DNA of 64,000 bases, taken from positions 1 to 64,000 of the forward strand of contig MU832232.1 of NCBI GenBank assembly GCA_029204225.1, read 5' to 3'. Shown piece by piece: positions 1 to 56,289 of the stretch (its first letter is position 1; the number at the start of each line of letters is the position of its first letter). Position numbers and translations under genes: made by a program. The notes under the pieces were generated by a model. It worked only from the letters and a program-made list of their open reading frames with translations, did no database searches and was not told where the DNA came from. The stretch comes from Diphasiastrum complanatum (lineage: Eukaryota; Streptophyta; Lycopodiopsida; Lycopodiales; Lycopodiaceae).

Positions 1-775
1 TTCCGACCGTTCCGTACGTTCCGGAACGTACTGGGTTGGCACAATTTTTTGTAAGCTAAAAAAAAATGTAAAACGACCCTGCTGGGCCCGCGCATTCCAC
101 ATTTGCATTTCACAGATAGCGAGTTGTCATACTTATGACGAGGACCAAGAAGGTGCCATGGAAGCCATAAGGCACTTTGGAAGGAAGCTTCACGGAGGCG
201 ATGAGCACCAGCGATTCTTCCTTGATTGAGTAGACTGACATATTTTATGCTCATCTTTAAGTATAAATATTTTATGCTCATCGATGACTGACATATTTTC
301 TAGTTTTACCTGTTGCTTCAAAAAGCAATTGCTTCATGAAGAGATTGACATTCCTGCTTGAGAATCGCCCTCTCCTGAATTCATCAAGAAAAAGATGAAG
401 TGAATATTGAAGAATGGTCTATAATAATCTACAATCAGCTCAGTCAAGCTGACTCAAAAGGAAAAAGAACAGTAAATCACTCAGCAAATAAAATGACAAA
501 CATCGATTGGACATAAAAAGCACAATTACCAAAAAAAAACATAAAGAGCATATCATGTGGTCAGGAGTTTCCAGCGACGTTGAGCTTGCGGAAAGAAAGC
601 ATGAAGCCTTGTCGGACGTTCACCTTTGATTGAACACACACCTTAGATGCTCCTCAAGCTTCCTTAGATATTATGGTTGTTTTTTTTCCTTTGTAAAAAA
701 CGTTTTGTTTTTTAGGGTCTCGTTCCGGAATGGAACTCGTTCCAGAACGCGTTCTGTTCCCAGAACGGGCAACTA
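1..775. mobile_element. hAT-like non-autonomous element, copy 1 (left end outside window)
   Basis: The two edges are dense in GGAACG/CGTTCC motifs (about 1-45 and 720-770). The AT-rich interior has no coding frame. The right edge reads GAACGGGCAACTAAGG, whose complement begins CCTTAGTTGCCC, which resembles hAT termini. A second copy with the same edge motifs lies at 23617-24300. Repeated short motifs near the ends are typical transposase-binding sites of hAT elements. The left terminus and target duplication cannot be seen, so the class is inferred. Confidence 0.4.
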
Positions 776-1059
776 AGGTGTATACCAAGTTGATAACCCG
801 TTGGCATCACCCTTGAGATACCCACCCTGGTTTATACTAGTCTACAACTAGTATAGCTCCTTTATAATGATACCCAACTCACATTAATTTTTTTTTTGCA
901 AAACTGCAATACCTTGACCCGGATGGTTATCAAAATTTTTGCCAAGAATGGTTCTTAGCTCTCTTGCGTTTGCTTACATTTGCTTACAGATAGTTGTGCC
1001 TTGCTCACAAATTGTTTTGCTTCATCGTGCATATGGCAATCTTTGGATGGCAGCTTCGC

Positions 1060-1300
1060 CTCCTCAAGCAAATGAAGCAATGGCAACGGAAAGAATGCAA
1101 TGAAGCCTCAATATGAATGGAAGTCAACTCCTCAAGCAATGGATGCAATGGCAATGGAAACCCCAGCGTCAATTGAAACTTCACGTCCTCACGCAATAAA
1201 TGAAAGAATGCAGTATTGGGAGCAATAAACAATGGAAACGTCAGTGTAAATGGAATCTTCACCTCTCAAGCAATGGAACTTGGAAGGAAAGAATGCAGTC
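1060..1300. repeat. Degenerate tandem repeat, unit about 60-70 bp
   Basis: The motif CCTCAAGCAATGG, in variant forms, recurs near 1062, 1130, 1190 and 1262. GAAAGAATGCA recurs near 1090, 1202 and 1284. No coding sense was found. It is an eroded array of roughly four units. Confidence 0.4.
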
Positions 1301-3815
1301 AGAGAGGGAGAACGCAGCAAAAAGGGCTGAAGCAATGAAAGAACGCAAGCAGAGGGGGACGCAGCAGAAATAGGTGCAAGAATAAGCTCAAAAAGGCAGG
1401 GCAGCTCGGTTTGCTGCCAATTGGCAAGCTCCTTTATGTGGACTGCTGCTCAAGCTCCAATAGTCTTGAGGGGGATGAGCTTATTTTTGAACCAGAAGTG
1501 CCAACCCTCATCTAATTGTGTAGAGCACCAAAAGTGACATGATTATGTTTTCATTTTCATGGTATATTACACGTGGTTGGATGAGGAGGGTGGGACCTCC
1601 TACACCCTCAATCCAGTTGAGAAATAAGCTCATTCGAGGAATAATCTCCTCCTAGGTCGGGTATCCACGGTCCACCCCATATCCTTAGTGCTAGGTGGGG
1701 CAGGCTGCTAAGTGCAAGGCTTAAAAACATGTTCTGCGATAGATAGTGGTGTCTAATTGCACTTTAGCAGGAGGTAAGAAACATTTGAAGTGTTGACAAT
1801 CTTCTAGAAGGACATGTTAAGTCTAATCAACATAAACCTAGCAGTGTAATTGGTTGCATTGCACTCAAAATGCAACAATTTTCACAGCAGCCAACTGTAA
1901 TTTACTTCAGGGACTACATACACCAGTAGTATCGCAAGACAGAACCACATACTACTTGAGATTCAGAAACTTCTTGCCAAACTCATTTGGGAGGGTGATT
2001 TCAAATAAATGGAGATGCACATTTTACACATGATGTGCTTCGAAGTCTCCATGTGCACCTAGGCAACTGCCAGAGCCACAATTCAACTGGCATTCCCAAG
2101 CTGTGAATCTCAGAGCTTATTGAGAGCATGGAGTCTAGATCTTCATTCAATATAGCGATCCAGGCTGCAAAAAAAAGTGAGCTAGTTGTTGCAGCAGGCT
2201 GCTGCCACCAAGCACTAATTGTGCAAAATCAGGTAATGCAGATAAATCAAGGACCCATGTTTCAGGATAGGTAAGGGCATGTTCAGAATGAGGTCTAGGC
2301 AACGTAGTTTCATCGTTAAGATTGACTTTATGATCATTGGAACAATGCTGCATTTCGTTTTATACTATTCTGGTATCCATTTGCTTCCTGAAACTTTGGA
2401 GCAAGTCATGGTACTACTGCCTGGCATTAGGTCTATTGAGCAAAGGAGCTTCCATCCTCAAATCAAGCATTTTTCTTCCTATCATCACTTCTTATAAATT
2501 TTGCATGATAAGGAATCATTACAAAGTGGTGCTTAAGCCTCACTGCTTGGTACACTGGACCAGTAGAGCATTTTTGCAAATTTTAAACTGAAACTAAAAG
2601 CTATTCCTGGAAATGTGCCCTCCATAAAATTCATCCACCTGTAAACCATAGAAGTCAAAAAGCAGATATTCACATGCCTATAAGATTTTTTTACTGCTAA
2701 TTGGAATTTTTTGGCCATTTCAGCAAATCAGTGTTTTGTAGTGAAATGATGCCCAGATTTTACTTACAGCCCATCTTACAATTGTATTAAGTAGAATCAA
2801 GTAAAACTGTCACTCATCCTTTACATGAGGAAATGGTCTTTCTAAAGACCTTTATGGTAGGCTCAGGTAATTTCTGAAGTTGTCTTGCCCTAACAGGCTC
2901 GCTGTAGCTTCTCAAATGACCTTCACCACAAGTAATGTTACTAGAAAAATTGATCCCACATATCTTAGCAGCAGAAAGTCACTGGTGCTTGCCGCTATGC
3001 AAAAAGTTGGAGCTGAATTGAACTTAGAGACTTAAAAAAAGCTTCTAGTTTCTTAGATTGTGGTAAAAATCACCTCCAGCTGGGGCCTTAGAGCCTAGAG
3101 GTGATAGCTAAAATGCCAAAAAAAGAGTGCCCAATCGACTGGGAACACTCCTGACTTGGTTACAATGCATCGGTCTGTTCAGTAAACACAGGAAAACATT
3201 GCATGAAGGATCAAGCCTAACAGCTTAAAGCCTTCATAAGATGCTTCTCAGAACAATTATTTCCCTCTTTTGAACCTGAATTTTCGGCAGTGATTGTACC
3301 AAGCGGGTAAACATCAACCTTTACTTCAACCCTTTAACATGTGGCTTCTTTTCTTGGAAGGAAGCAGTGCATTGTTTAATGATACAGGTTTGTCTTTCAC
3401 ATGCTATAGCCACACCAATGAATCACATACATATGTTTGCTGCAACTAATTATGGACTTTTAGACAAGTGAAAGAATGGACCAAATCAAATAACTTAGGC
3501 ATTATAGATACAAGAAAAGGGAAACGATTTGCGGTCCCTCCTTGCTGTTGACAACCAACTTCTAAGAGGACCAAGGCTTTCTGCCCTCAAAATGAGACAA
3601 TAAGCACAAAACACAAGTGACTTGTCAAGGCATAGAAATCAATACATAATCGCATAAGTTTCACATACTCTGACTACCATCATCTCTACTGCGCAGCACA
3701 TTTTACATGTCTTCATAAGTGACAAGGACACAATAAAGTTGTAGTAGGATAATTAAATTCATTGCATATTAATGAGAAACTAGTGCCCTACGGTTCCTTC
3801 CGTATGTGAGTACCA
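1301..3815. other. Region 3' of the BMI1/DRIP gene, no recognised gene
   Basis: This stretch lies downstream of the stop codon of the minus-strand RING gene, and its first few hundred bases (about 3500-3815) should contain the 3' UTR. I see no conserved coding frame, TE domain or RNA gene. A short minus-strand stretch near 2600-2640 is preceded by a good acceptor (TTTACAG) but has no recognisable partner exons. Confidence 0.5.
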
Positions 3816-47454
<43,639 letters not shown>

Positions 47455-49589
47455 CTTGCTGTGTTCCAGCTTCTCGGTCCTCTATTGCAATTAAACGATT
47501 CAGTCAACCGTAATAGAAATGATTTCTGTGACCCGCATCCTTTTTCTGGCACCAGTTCCACCATGGTCCATTTGCATCTCCAAGACAAACACAGGGCTGC
47601 CAATCTACACACCAGAATATTCCACAATATTCACGTGAGTGCAGATCATTTGATTCGGAAGTTGGTTCCGTTAATAGCTTCAACCTCACAGGATTTGCAA
47701 GCACATCCATTGTCTTGACTGGTCTGCTGTGCTTCAGTCCTAAAAGAATAAAAACGAGAAGATATATCTGGTATTTGGATAAAAACTCCACCATTAACTA
47801 CATCCTCACTGCAACTATTTCCGGCTGAAAAGCAACCAGAAACTAATTTACTCTGCTTTCTCGTTTCCATCGCTTGTGTTGAAGCAACTTTTAAAGCTTC
47901 AAGTCAGTTTATTGTTTGATAGAAATCACGGTGGGAGCATAGTTCATAGTCAAAACTTGGCCCACATAGCCACCTTACCACGCTATAGATCCCAAAAGTT
48001 GGACGCTATCCAACTTCAAAATAACAGCATCTTAATGAAAATAAACTCTTTCACGTAGTTGACATACTATACGCTCAGAACGTAAAGTCCTCCGTTTTAA
48101 CTTTTGTAAGTAGAAGGGTGTTATAATTTAAGTAGTCGTCACATTCCAATTTCTACTTGTTCTATGATTGGAAGATCTCAAATATCCCTCCATTCTGAAA
48201 ATTTATGTTACGTATTACGAGTATGCCATCTCGCCATGCATTCTTAGTTAATGGAAGACATCATTGAAACATCACGAATGAGGATGGGATCATTTCAATA
48301 ATTTCATTCCCCAAAAATAACGGCAACATCAATTATTTCTAAACAGAAAGTTCCGTAGTCTGCAGAGTTTAAAGGCCTTTGAAGGCCCTCCCTTGTCATA
48401 CAACAATTGATAATAAGTGCACCATGTCACCATGCACTCTCAGTTCAAGGCTGCGTCAAATGGAAAAGAAATTGTGGAAAGTAGACTCGACTCAACTGAT
48501 TTACTCCATAATACTATGCTAATAGGATACTAGAGAAAAATAAGATCTACAAATGGATCTCAAACACTATCTACTTGTTGAAAAAAGTCGTGAATAAAAT
48601 TGTTATCATTCATCAACCTTTTCGAAAATTAAACGTTGATTTTTGTACAAGAACAACGAACTTGTGAACAAATTTGATAATTAGCGTCCAGCGCAAGGAT
48701 CAGTACACCTAATACATAATTCTCAAATAAGCAGCAAACGCAGTATTATTCTTTAAATGACATACATACCTAAAGCGTTTAGAAACGTGTAGTAGATTTA
48801 TGATCCCGAAAGGTTCATTATTAATTTCTGCAGCTCGAAGTTAATCGAGAAGCTCTCTCTACCTGCAAAAGAACATGAATTTTTAAAGACCAAACATTAT
48901 GATATTCAGCCAACTTTATACGGAATCAAAATTCAAGCCCGATCTGCAACTACTAACAGATATTACAATCATAGTAGCAGATTTGGAAATCAAAATCCTG
49001 TTGTCCAATGTCGCAGGACTGACGATATCAACCTGAAAGTTATTTCACAAAACTAAGTCGCAAGTAGCCTCAGGTCCATCGTGGCACCTCCCTCGACATT
49101 TTTCATCGCTTCACGTCCAAACAATTTCCGCATATGAACTCATTATCGCTCCTTAGTTTGGCTGTGAGCCAGAATCCCTACCAGTGTTCCAACAAGACTT
49201 GAAGACAACGTAAGGATCTCTCATCCAAGGAAAAACCAAACCACCGTCGGCTCGCGTCTATTCATATAATGCCTAATTTACGTGATAATCAAAGCAATAA
49301 TATGACTATCTTTAGCTTCCAGCCTCCAAAACCGAGCTAGTGAAGCCCTTCCAACCTCTAATGCATGGCTGAGAGCTAAATCCTTTGGAAAGTACACCCG
49401 GAGAGAGGCAGCAGCAGACCTTCATAACAAGTGGCTTTCGATCAAAACGCAAACTATTACTCGAAAACTCAAACGATTGCCGTTGAATGCAAGGCATCCA
49501 GAGCAATGAGATCTGGCGTGCTTACGAGCCTGGCGTGGGAAGGCAAAAGATATTATAGCGTTTGTGAGAAGACGACGCCATAGACAGAG

Positions 49590-49635
<46 letters not shown>

Positions 49636-49730
49636 CATGGATCCCTCTTCGCTTTGACCAAAGCTCATCCACGCTACATTATTAGAGACGGAGGCAAAAG
49701 AGCCTCGAAGCAAAAAGCCCTTTTCACACT
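47455..49730 (-). promoter_or_regulatory. 5' UTR and promoter region of the BMI1/DRIP-like gene
   Basis: This lies upstream of the start codon on the gene's strand. A (GA)n/(CT)n tract at 49591-49630 is the kind often found in plant 5' UTRs and promoters. A TTTTGCAG acceptor-like site near 48860 and a donor-like GGCTC/GTAAGC near 49530 could frame a 5' UTR intron. A 19-codon frame (49522-49581) could be an upstream ORF. Minus frames at 47646-47870 and 47504-47794 are open but unrecognised and overlap this region. The true transcription start is unknown. Confidence 0.4.
49591..49630. repeat. (CT)n microsatellite
   Basis: CT repeats with two TTT interruptions. They read as GA repeats on the gene strand. 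Confidence 0.93.
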
Positions 49731-50440
49731 ATGCTCTCTCGCATGTCTATGTCAATATATGCTACACCAGAAAAGGACCAGAAAAAGCCTCTAAGTCCCG
49801 AGGCCCTTTTCACACTGGTCCCTCTCATGTCCCATTGTGTAAATCTATTCTATTCTATTGGGGAAATGGAGCCAACAAAGCATGGAAGTCTCAATCTCTT
49901 GTCACACTTTAGCCCCCCTTGAGGCCAAGTTAATTATGCCCCATGCCATTTACAATGGCAATAGCATCCCCTAGTATGTGAAACTCAAGTACTTCATATG
50001 CACACACACATAATCGGCACATATCATTCGCACTCATTCGTTGTGTGCATAAGTGGTATGTGAGTTTAGTCGCCAATACTAGGAAATTTGAGAGCTTTGC
50101 CAGTCGGCACATGGCGAGGCTTTTCTTTCTAATCCCATAAGCAAACAAATGTTTCCAAGTAGTGAATACATATGTAAATCAAATAGCCTCTCACATGAGT
50201 GTGTTGCAACTAGAACATTCTCTCTTTGCTCAAAGGTACGACAAATCCCAAGGATCTTGTAAACGTGTTCTTGCGACGTGTGGGACTATAACACAACTTC
50301 TTACAACAAGTGTACGCATTTGCAAATGCGAATTCTGGGCCAATTAATATTTGTCATCTAGAAAATATTTTCATTTGATCGAGCTCAAAACTCTCATATA
50401 TTTGGTGGTGTGCTTTGAGTTTCATAAATGCGAAACCTTT
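49731..50440. other. Intergenic DNA, nothing recognised
   Basis: No supported gene or repeat end. Confidence 0.4.
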
Positions 50441-50449
50441 GGTTTGCCA

Positions 50450-50870
50450 TCTCATTCTTTCTAGACCAAGGCAACACAATTGGCAAGTTGACTTGCCATA
50501 TTGGTTTGCCACCTAAAGTGACTCGTGATTCTTTCTTGCCCAAAGTGAGACCCCTAGCACGTGTCAACAAATTGTGATTCTTTCTTGGGAAGGGCAACGT
50601 CCTTGGGATGTGCACTTGCCACTCTGGTTCACCACCTAGAGTAAATACTCATTCTTTCTTGACCAAGGTCCCATGCCTAGCATGTGCACTTATTGTTGTA
50701 GTTTATCATAGAGAGCAGATCTTGATTCATTCTTGGCTAGAGGAACACCCCTCACATGTGCCAAAATTTCTTATTCTTTCTTGGCAAGACGTACTTGGCT
50801 TGTGCACTTATTGTTATGCTTTACATCATCAAACAAACCTTGGTTCTTTCTTGGCTAGTGCGCAGACTTG
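50450..50870. repeat. Degenerate tandem array, ~120-bp unit
   Basis: The word ATTCTTTCTTG recurs near 50453, 50527, 50576, 50650, 50724, 50771 and 50842. The spacing alternates at about 73 and 48 bases, so the repeating unit is about 120 bp with two sub-motifs. Each unit also carries TAGCAYGTGCACTT-like and GGTTTGCCACCTA-like words. About three and a half units. Confidence 0.7.
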
Positions 50871-51301
50871 TCATTGACAAACTACCAATCGCCAAGACAT
50901 GCTTCAACTCCCACCACAGTCATCACTTGCATCTCCAAAATATATTCATGCCATAGCCATTGGCATTGACTACAATAAAATTTTGAAAACGTTGTGTAAA
51001 AGATTAGAGAAAACCATCTATATCATGTGTAAAAGGAATGGATCCTGTACGCATCTTGAAGGGACACGGATACACATTTCTTGATATGTACTTATAATGT
51101 GAATATAATGACAATGTGTACCTCAAAGGACATACACCTTTTGTGAATTCATTAGTATTTGCTTACTCCATACTGTAGTTGTACTTGTGAATGATTGATG
51201 CTTTATGTTCTGTGACACTTGTTATGCTTTGATAGATCAGTGAATCGTTGAGTGACAAACATGATCAACAAATGACAACAGAGAGATCACGTGAGCCTTT
51301 T

Positions 51302-51304
<3 letters not shown>

Positions 51305-51360
<56 letters not shown>
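51305..51360. repeat. (GA)n microsatellite
   Basis: About 28 uninterrupted GA units. Confidence 0.97.
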
Positions 51361-51363
<3 letters not shown>

Positions 51364-53415
51364 ATTAACATTTTCTTTAGTTCCTCAACTTTGGCCTTTG
51401 AAGGGGTTTTTTCCTTAAACCTAGTGGGTCTCTTTTGTTTTTGGATCATTTCTCAACAACGGTGATAACCGGTCAATCAGGAAAATCAATTTTCACTAAA
51501 ACTAAGGAGACTGGATGGATTTAGACTCCTACATAGAATCTTGGATATTTTGCATAAGGACCTCTAGACATCATACCTTACAACAAATTTTTCACCGCTT
51601 CTATGCTTCTTCAATAAATGCAAGATTGAAGGATTTTTTTATCTCAATCTATTGTCATTGCTCCAATAAAACCAAATAGCTCTAGATATTGGAGGCAATG
51701 AAATATTTTTCAGTTTCTAAAATTATGCTCTTAGGGAACCGTGGTATAAGGGTGATAGATCTTGGTATGTTCATAAATATGAACATCACAAGCTATGTAT
51801 AGTTACTATATAATCTATTCCGTCCATACTATAGAGCTTTATATAAACTAAGGCAGTTGAAGGCTAGTAAAGCCACGAAGGAGAGAAAGAGAAGGCGGTC
51901 ATTGTGCTGGTGGAGTTCTGAGCGATAGGAAGGTCGGGATCTTGAAGACATCTGCTGTCCGCTGGCTGCTATGGTTTTCCCAGACAATGTTCCCAGTTTC
52001 CACGATTGTTGATGGTAGTCACTACAAGATTAGCAGGTTTCCTTGACATGTGCAAAAATAATCTGTGAGTTCGGTGCTTCTCAGCATCTTTTGATAGATG
52101 TTGTCAGCTAGCTCAAGGAATAGGCGTGAGTCTGCTATTCCTACATGTGTATTGCTGCCTATGTATCACACACACGACTATTTTCAAGAATATACCACAA
52201 TGCTGAGAACGTGGACTGTAAACCTTGTGAAAACGCCCACCGTTCATGCTATGTTGCAGTCCCGGCTAGTTCTAATGCTATATTGATTGAACATATGATG
52301 GAGCGTTGATTGAACCTATGACTGGAACAATTGAATGACATTGCATTGCTGAAGATATTGGGTTCTGAACTATGTAATCACTGAGATCAAACTTGAAGAA
52401 GATTCACTAAGGAGTTTAAGTGTGAGAGGCCAAAGGGGATTGGAAACCTCCTTACCTTCTTGTTTACTAAGACAAATCCCTGCAAGCCATGCCCTGTTGG
52501 TAAGAACTTTGGCATACTAGTATACATTTTATAGGCAAAAATTCAACAAATAACCTGTTACAATTCAAGAAACAGGTTACTGTTGGAACATACAGTAGTA
52601 ATAAAGATACCATAGTAAAAATTTGATATATGCACCATAATAATAATGGCCAATGGTTAACCATTAGATGACACACACATCTATTTAATGGGTCATCAAC
52701 ATAACCTTCTTGGACACCAATGAAGACCTTTAATATGTCAGAGAACCATTCATAAGCCTAACCATGAGTTTTCATTGACTAAAGAAGGAAAATGCCTCAT
52801 ACCGTTTCTCGTATGAAGCCATTTGGGTAGCCATAATGTATTCAGGAAGCTATAGATCGAAATCAGAAAATTTTGACAAAAACCGTAGGAAGAGACGGAA
52901 AATGAACTACAGAAATCTAGGAACATTTAAAACTTTATGAGATGATTAATTTGAATATATGAAATGTCCAATCTGGATGACAGAAAAAAAGATTCTGGGA
53001 GCTTTAATGGAATTCTACAGTGTTTTTGAAACTCTTTGAACTTGAATAACTTTTGCATATAACCTTAGATTGATATGCTACAAAAAGAAAAAATGATCCT
53101 TTTTGTATAATGCATTACATGAAATCGATACACAATTCAGAACATTTCAAGAAATGTCTTTAAATAGTACATGGGGAATATGCCCTTGTATAAAATCCTA
53201 TGAGAAAATGGGTATAACTTTTTTATAGTAACTCGGATAAACCTGAACTGAAAAACAAAGTTTGAAGCAAGATTTGTTGTTGGATCTAACCAATTCACTC
53301 TCTAAATGTGGATTTGAGAAGGGTAAAAATATTGCATATGTGCATTCTCTTATTCCCTCCTATAAAATTATAAATGGAATATTGGTTAGATTCAAATTAG
53401 AGGTTGAAGTAACAC
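51361..53415. other. Intergenic DNA, nothing recognised
   Basis: No conserved coding frame, LTR end or RNA gene was found in either strand. Confidence 0.4.
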
Positions 53416-53421
53416 CTTTTT

Positions 53422-53967
53422 TGGGATACTATATATCAACACATTTGTAAATATGTGATTTGGCCAAAATTATGACTTTGATTAGCTCGAGTTAGTGTAG
53501 ATTGCTTACACTTGGCTTGATGGTAGAAGGTAAGGATTAACCACCTCATCATGTAATTTTGCCATGTGGACCAATAATTTCAAGAGGTGTACCAAAATGG
53601 TCCAATCATTGTAAGTGGTGATCTAAGAGTGGTCCAATCTTTGTAAGATGTGATTTTAGAGAGGTCCAATCATTGAGCTACATTTCCACCTATCTTGGAT
53701 CTCGAGCCACTCTATGAGAGTGTGAGTGCTTGAGTCCACTTAGTTTTTCTATGAGAGTTTGGGAGAGTGAGCTCCAACACTTAGAATTTTTTCCACATTC
53801 TCTCTCTACTTGAGAGCATTCACTTGTATTCTCTGTGTGCTCTTGCCTTGAGATTGTCTAGTTAGATTGGTAGCAGCAATCAAGTGATAGATTCATGTGC
53901 AATCACACACTCCTTAGAAGAACAATCACATTGATTTGTGTTTCCTCACACGTGTGAAAAGTTGACA
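53422..53967 (+). repeat. 5' LTR of a truncated copia element (left end tentative)
   Basis: The right end is firm: CACGTGTGAAAAGTTGACA is followed directly by the primer site TGGTATCAGAG at 53968. Its last 44 bases recur at 56011-56054 with two mismatches. The left end is placed at TGGGATACT because TTTTT precedes it and TTTTT follows the 3' remnant, which is weak evidence. Confidence 0.55.
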
Positions 53968-53980
53968 TGGTATCAGAGAT
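53968..53980 (+). promoter_or_regulatory. Primer-binding site of the copia element
   Basis: TGGTATCAGAGAT follows the LTR end CA. It matches initiator tRNA-Met over its first eleven bases. Confidence 0.8.
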
Positions 53981-54733
53981 AGCCTAAGGATGGATTGCAT
54001 GCATCAAGTTTGATGAAGATTTTGCTTGAGAACTTGGATTTGAGAGTGTAGTTGGATCTCGATAGCTATGAAAGTGATTTTTGGATTAAGAGTGATCAAA
54101 AACACATTGGTTTGATCCATTATGGGTACTATACAGACTATAGTGCTCAAACACGTGTGAGATCACCCAAATTTGAATGGTTGGTGTTTCTCCAAGGTAG
54201 ATCCAAATCTAGTGCATGATAACTTGTTGGAAAGCTAGTGAAGTCTAGTTTGCGATGCAATTGACATCAAGTAGAATAGACTTGTTTTGAGAAAGTTATT
54301 TTCATTCAAAGTGAGGTGGGAAAGGGCAACCAACCTGGTTGGACTTGCCACGTTAGGCTCATATCTAGCTTAAATCATCAAAAAACTCATGATTTTCACT
54401 GCCAATCTTGTCTGGTGTGGGGTAGTTCTAGATTGAATTTTGATGCCACAGCCACATAGTTTCACTAAAATCAAGTGTGATTGAGTAGTTTGTGGAGTCC
54501 TTGAGTGTTTTTCAAGTGTTTTGAAGCTCATGGATTTGTCTCAAAATCTTGGTGTGCGTCATCCTTGGAGAGAAGCAACATCTAGATTGAGATAGATTGA
54601 CATTGTTTGTGAGATTGATCTCACAAAGGGGTTGCAAGATCTCAATTTGGAATTGACTGGACATCATTAGTAGTTCCTTATTTTGAGAGAAGCAACACCA
54701 CCTTTTTTGTTTTTGAATATTTATGAAGTGATT

Positions 54734-55810
54734 ATGGCTTCCTCGAGTTCCCTACTCTTGGAGCAAGGTGAGAGATTGACCACCTCCGGTTATGCCATTT
54801 GGAAAGTGAGGATGGAGTCAATTTTGGTCCGCCAAGATGTGATGGATATTATGCCTGGACTTGAGGAGGAGCCACAAGTGCTCCAAGAAGCACAAAGATA
54901 CAAGAAGAAGGCAAGACTTCCTTGCATTGCACCAAAAATCCAATGAAGTGTTGAGGGAGATTAGCTCTTTCACCTCATCCAAGAAGGCTTGGGACACCCT
55001 TAGATCCATCTATGAGGCCAAGAACACATCTAGATTGCTTACTTTGAGAAATCTAATCTTTCAAAGCTACCAAAAGAGTGATGAGAGTGCCTAAAATTTT
55101 GTTATGAGAGCGAAATATCTTCATAGAGAGCTTGCTTGCGTAGGAGACCATCTCAATCAAAATGAGTTAGTGCAAGGAATCCTTAATGGATTGAGAGATG
55201 AATTTGACAATATTGTCCAAACTTATGCAATACAAGAGGAGCTTCCAAGCTTGGAGGCATTACAAGAAGTTCTTATTGTTGAGGGCAAGAGAACATGCTA
55301 TTGAGGATCAAAAAACTTTCATTGAAGGATGGTGGAGAGGACAAAGCTCTCTTCACAAAGGACAAGCCAAAGGGGAGGAGCAAAGGAAAACACTTCAAGA
55401 AGACAAAGACAAAGACAAAGATGGAGATGAGGATAATTCCTCTCAAGCTACAACATCTAGGGGAAAGAAAAAAAAGATCAAGAGTTTCTTATGTGGCAAG
55501 AAAGGCCACTATGCTTCAAATTGCTTCAAGAAAAAGAACAAATTCAAGCAAGCTAACCTTACTAATGAGAAAGAGAGTGAGGGTAATGACAGTGATAGGG
55601 AGGATTCCTTGATGATGTCAAGTTTTTTTCTTCTCCCTTCAAGAGTGAGGAATTGTAGTGGATTGATAGTGCGGCTAGTTCCCACATGTCTAGTTGTAGA
55701 AATTCATTCACTAATCTCATGTCATATGAGGGTACTAAGAGATCTATCTATATAGCAAATGATGTTGAGTGTAGGATTGAAGGAAAAGGATGTATTCCAT
55801 TGATGTAGCA
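54734..55810 (+). pseudogene. Copia gag and protease relic
   Basis: From ATG 54734 the frame gives SGYAIWKVRMESILVRQDVM, shifts, then LHQKSNEVLREISSFTSSKK and AWDTLRSIYEAKN (copia gag core), then ELVQGILNGLRDEFDNIV. A Lys-rich stretch leads to the CCHC knuckle (C-G-K-K-G-H-Y-A-S-N-C) near 55490-55530. WIDSAASSHM near 55655 is the protease site (usually DSGAS). At least three frameshifts. Integrase and RT are gone. Confidence 0.85.
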
Positions 55811-56010
55811 TCATAAAAAACTTTGTGTCTCAATGGTGTTCTTTATGTACCCAAGCTAACAAAAAGTCTCATTAGTGTTGGTCAATTGTTTCACAAAGGT
55901 TTATATCTCAAATTTGATGTTGACACATGTGTAATCAAGAGAGAGGAAGAAGTGAGGATCTATATTTCGGAGGTTGTACAAACTAGATTCTAGTGAGAGT
56001 GCTAAAATTT

Positions 56011-56054
56011 AATCACATTGATTTGTGTGTCCTCACATGTGTGAAAAGTTGACA
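56011..56054 (+). repeat. Remnant of the copia 3' LTR
   Basis: 44 bases identical to the end of the 5' LTR (53924-53967) except two positions. The rest of the 3' LTR, pol and purine tract are deleted between about 55990 and 56010. Confidence 0.8.
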
Positions 56055-56289
56055 TTTTTGTTATGGTTGCTCTTGATTTTTTTGTTCTTATTTTTTGGAT
56101 TCACTGTTATTAGAGTTAACTATTGAAAAGAATTCCAAGGTTCTACTGACATCTTGTCTTTACCTTGAAGGCTCATGAGTTGGTCTTCAAGGAAGATGAC
56201 ATCCTACTCACAAATATTTTTGTTGTTGTAGGGTTATAGAGCTTATAAGATTTATTAACTGACGAATAACCAATTAAAGAAAAACTTAA

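Noticed and set aside
2600-2640. Exon-like stretch after a TTTACAG acceptor on the minus strand
   Set aside because: Only about 15 codons, no partner exons and no recognisable family.
47504-47870. Two overlapping minus-strand frames just upstream of exon 1
   Set aside because: No recognisable domain; they lie upstream of an in-frame stop before the start codon and are more likely 5' UTR or intron.
49422-49713. Frames with Arg-Glu repeats near the promoter
   Set aside because: Translation of the (GA)n tract.
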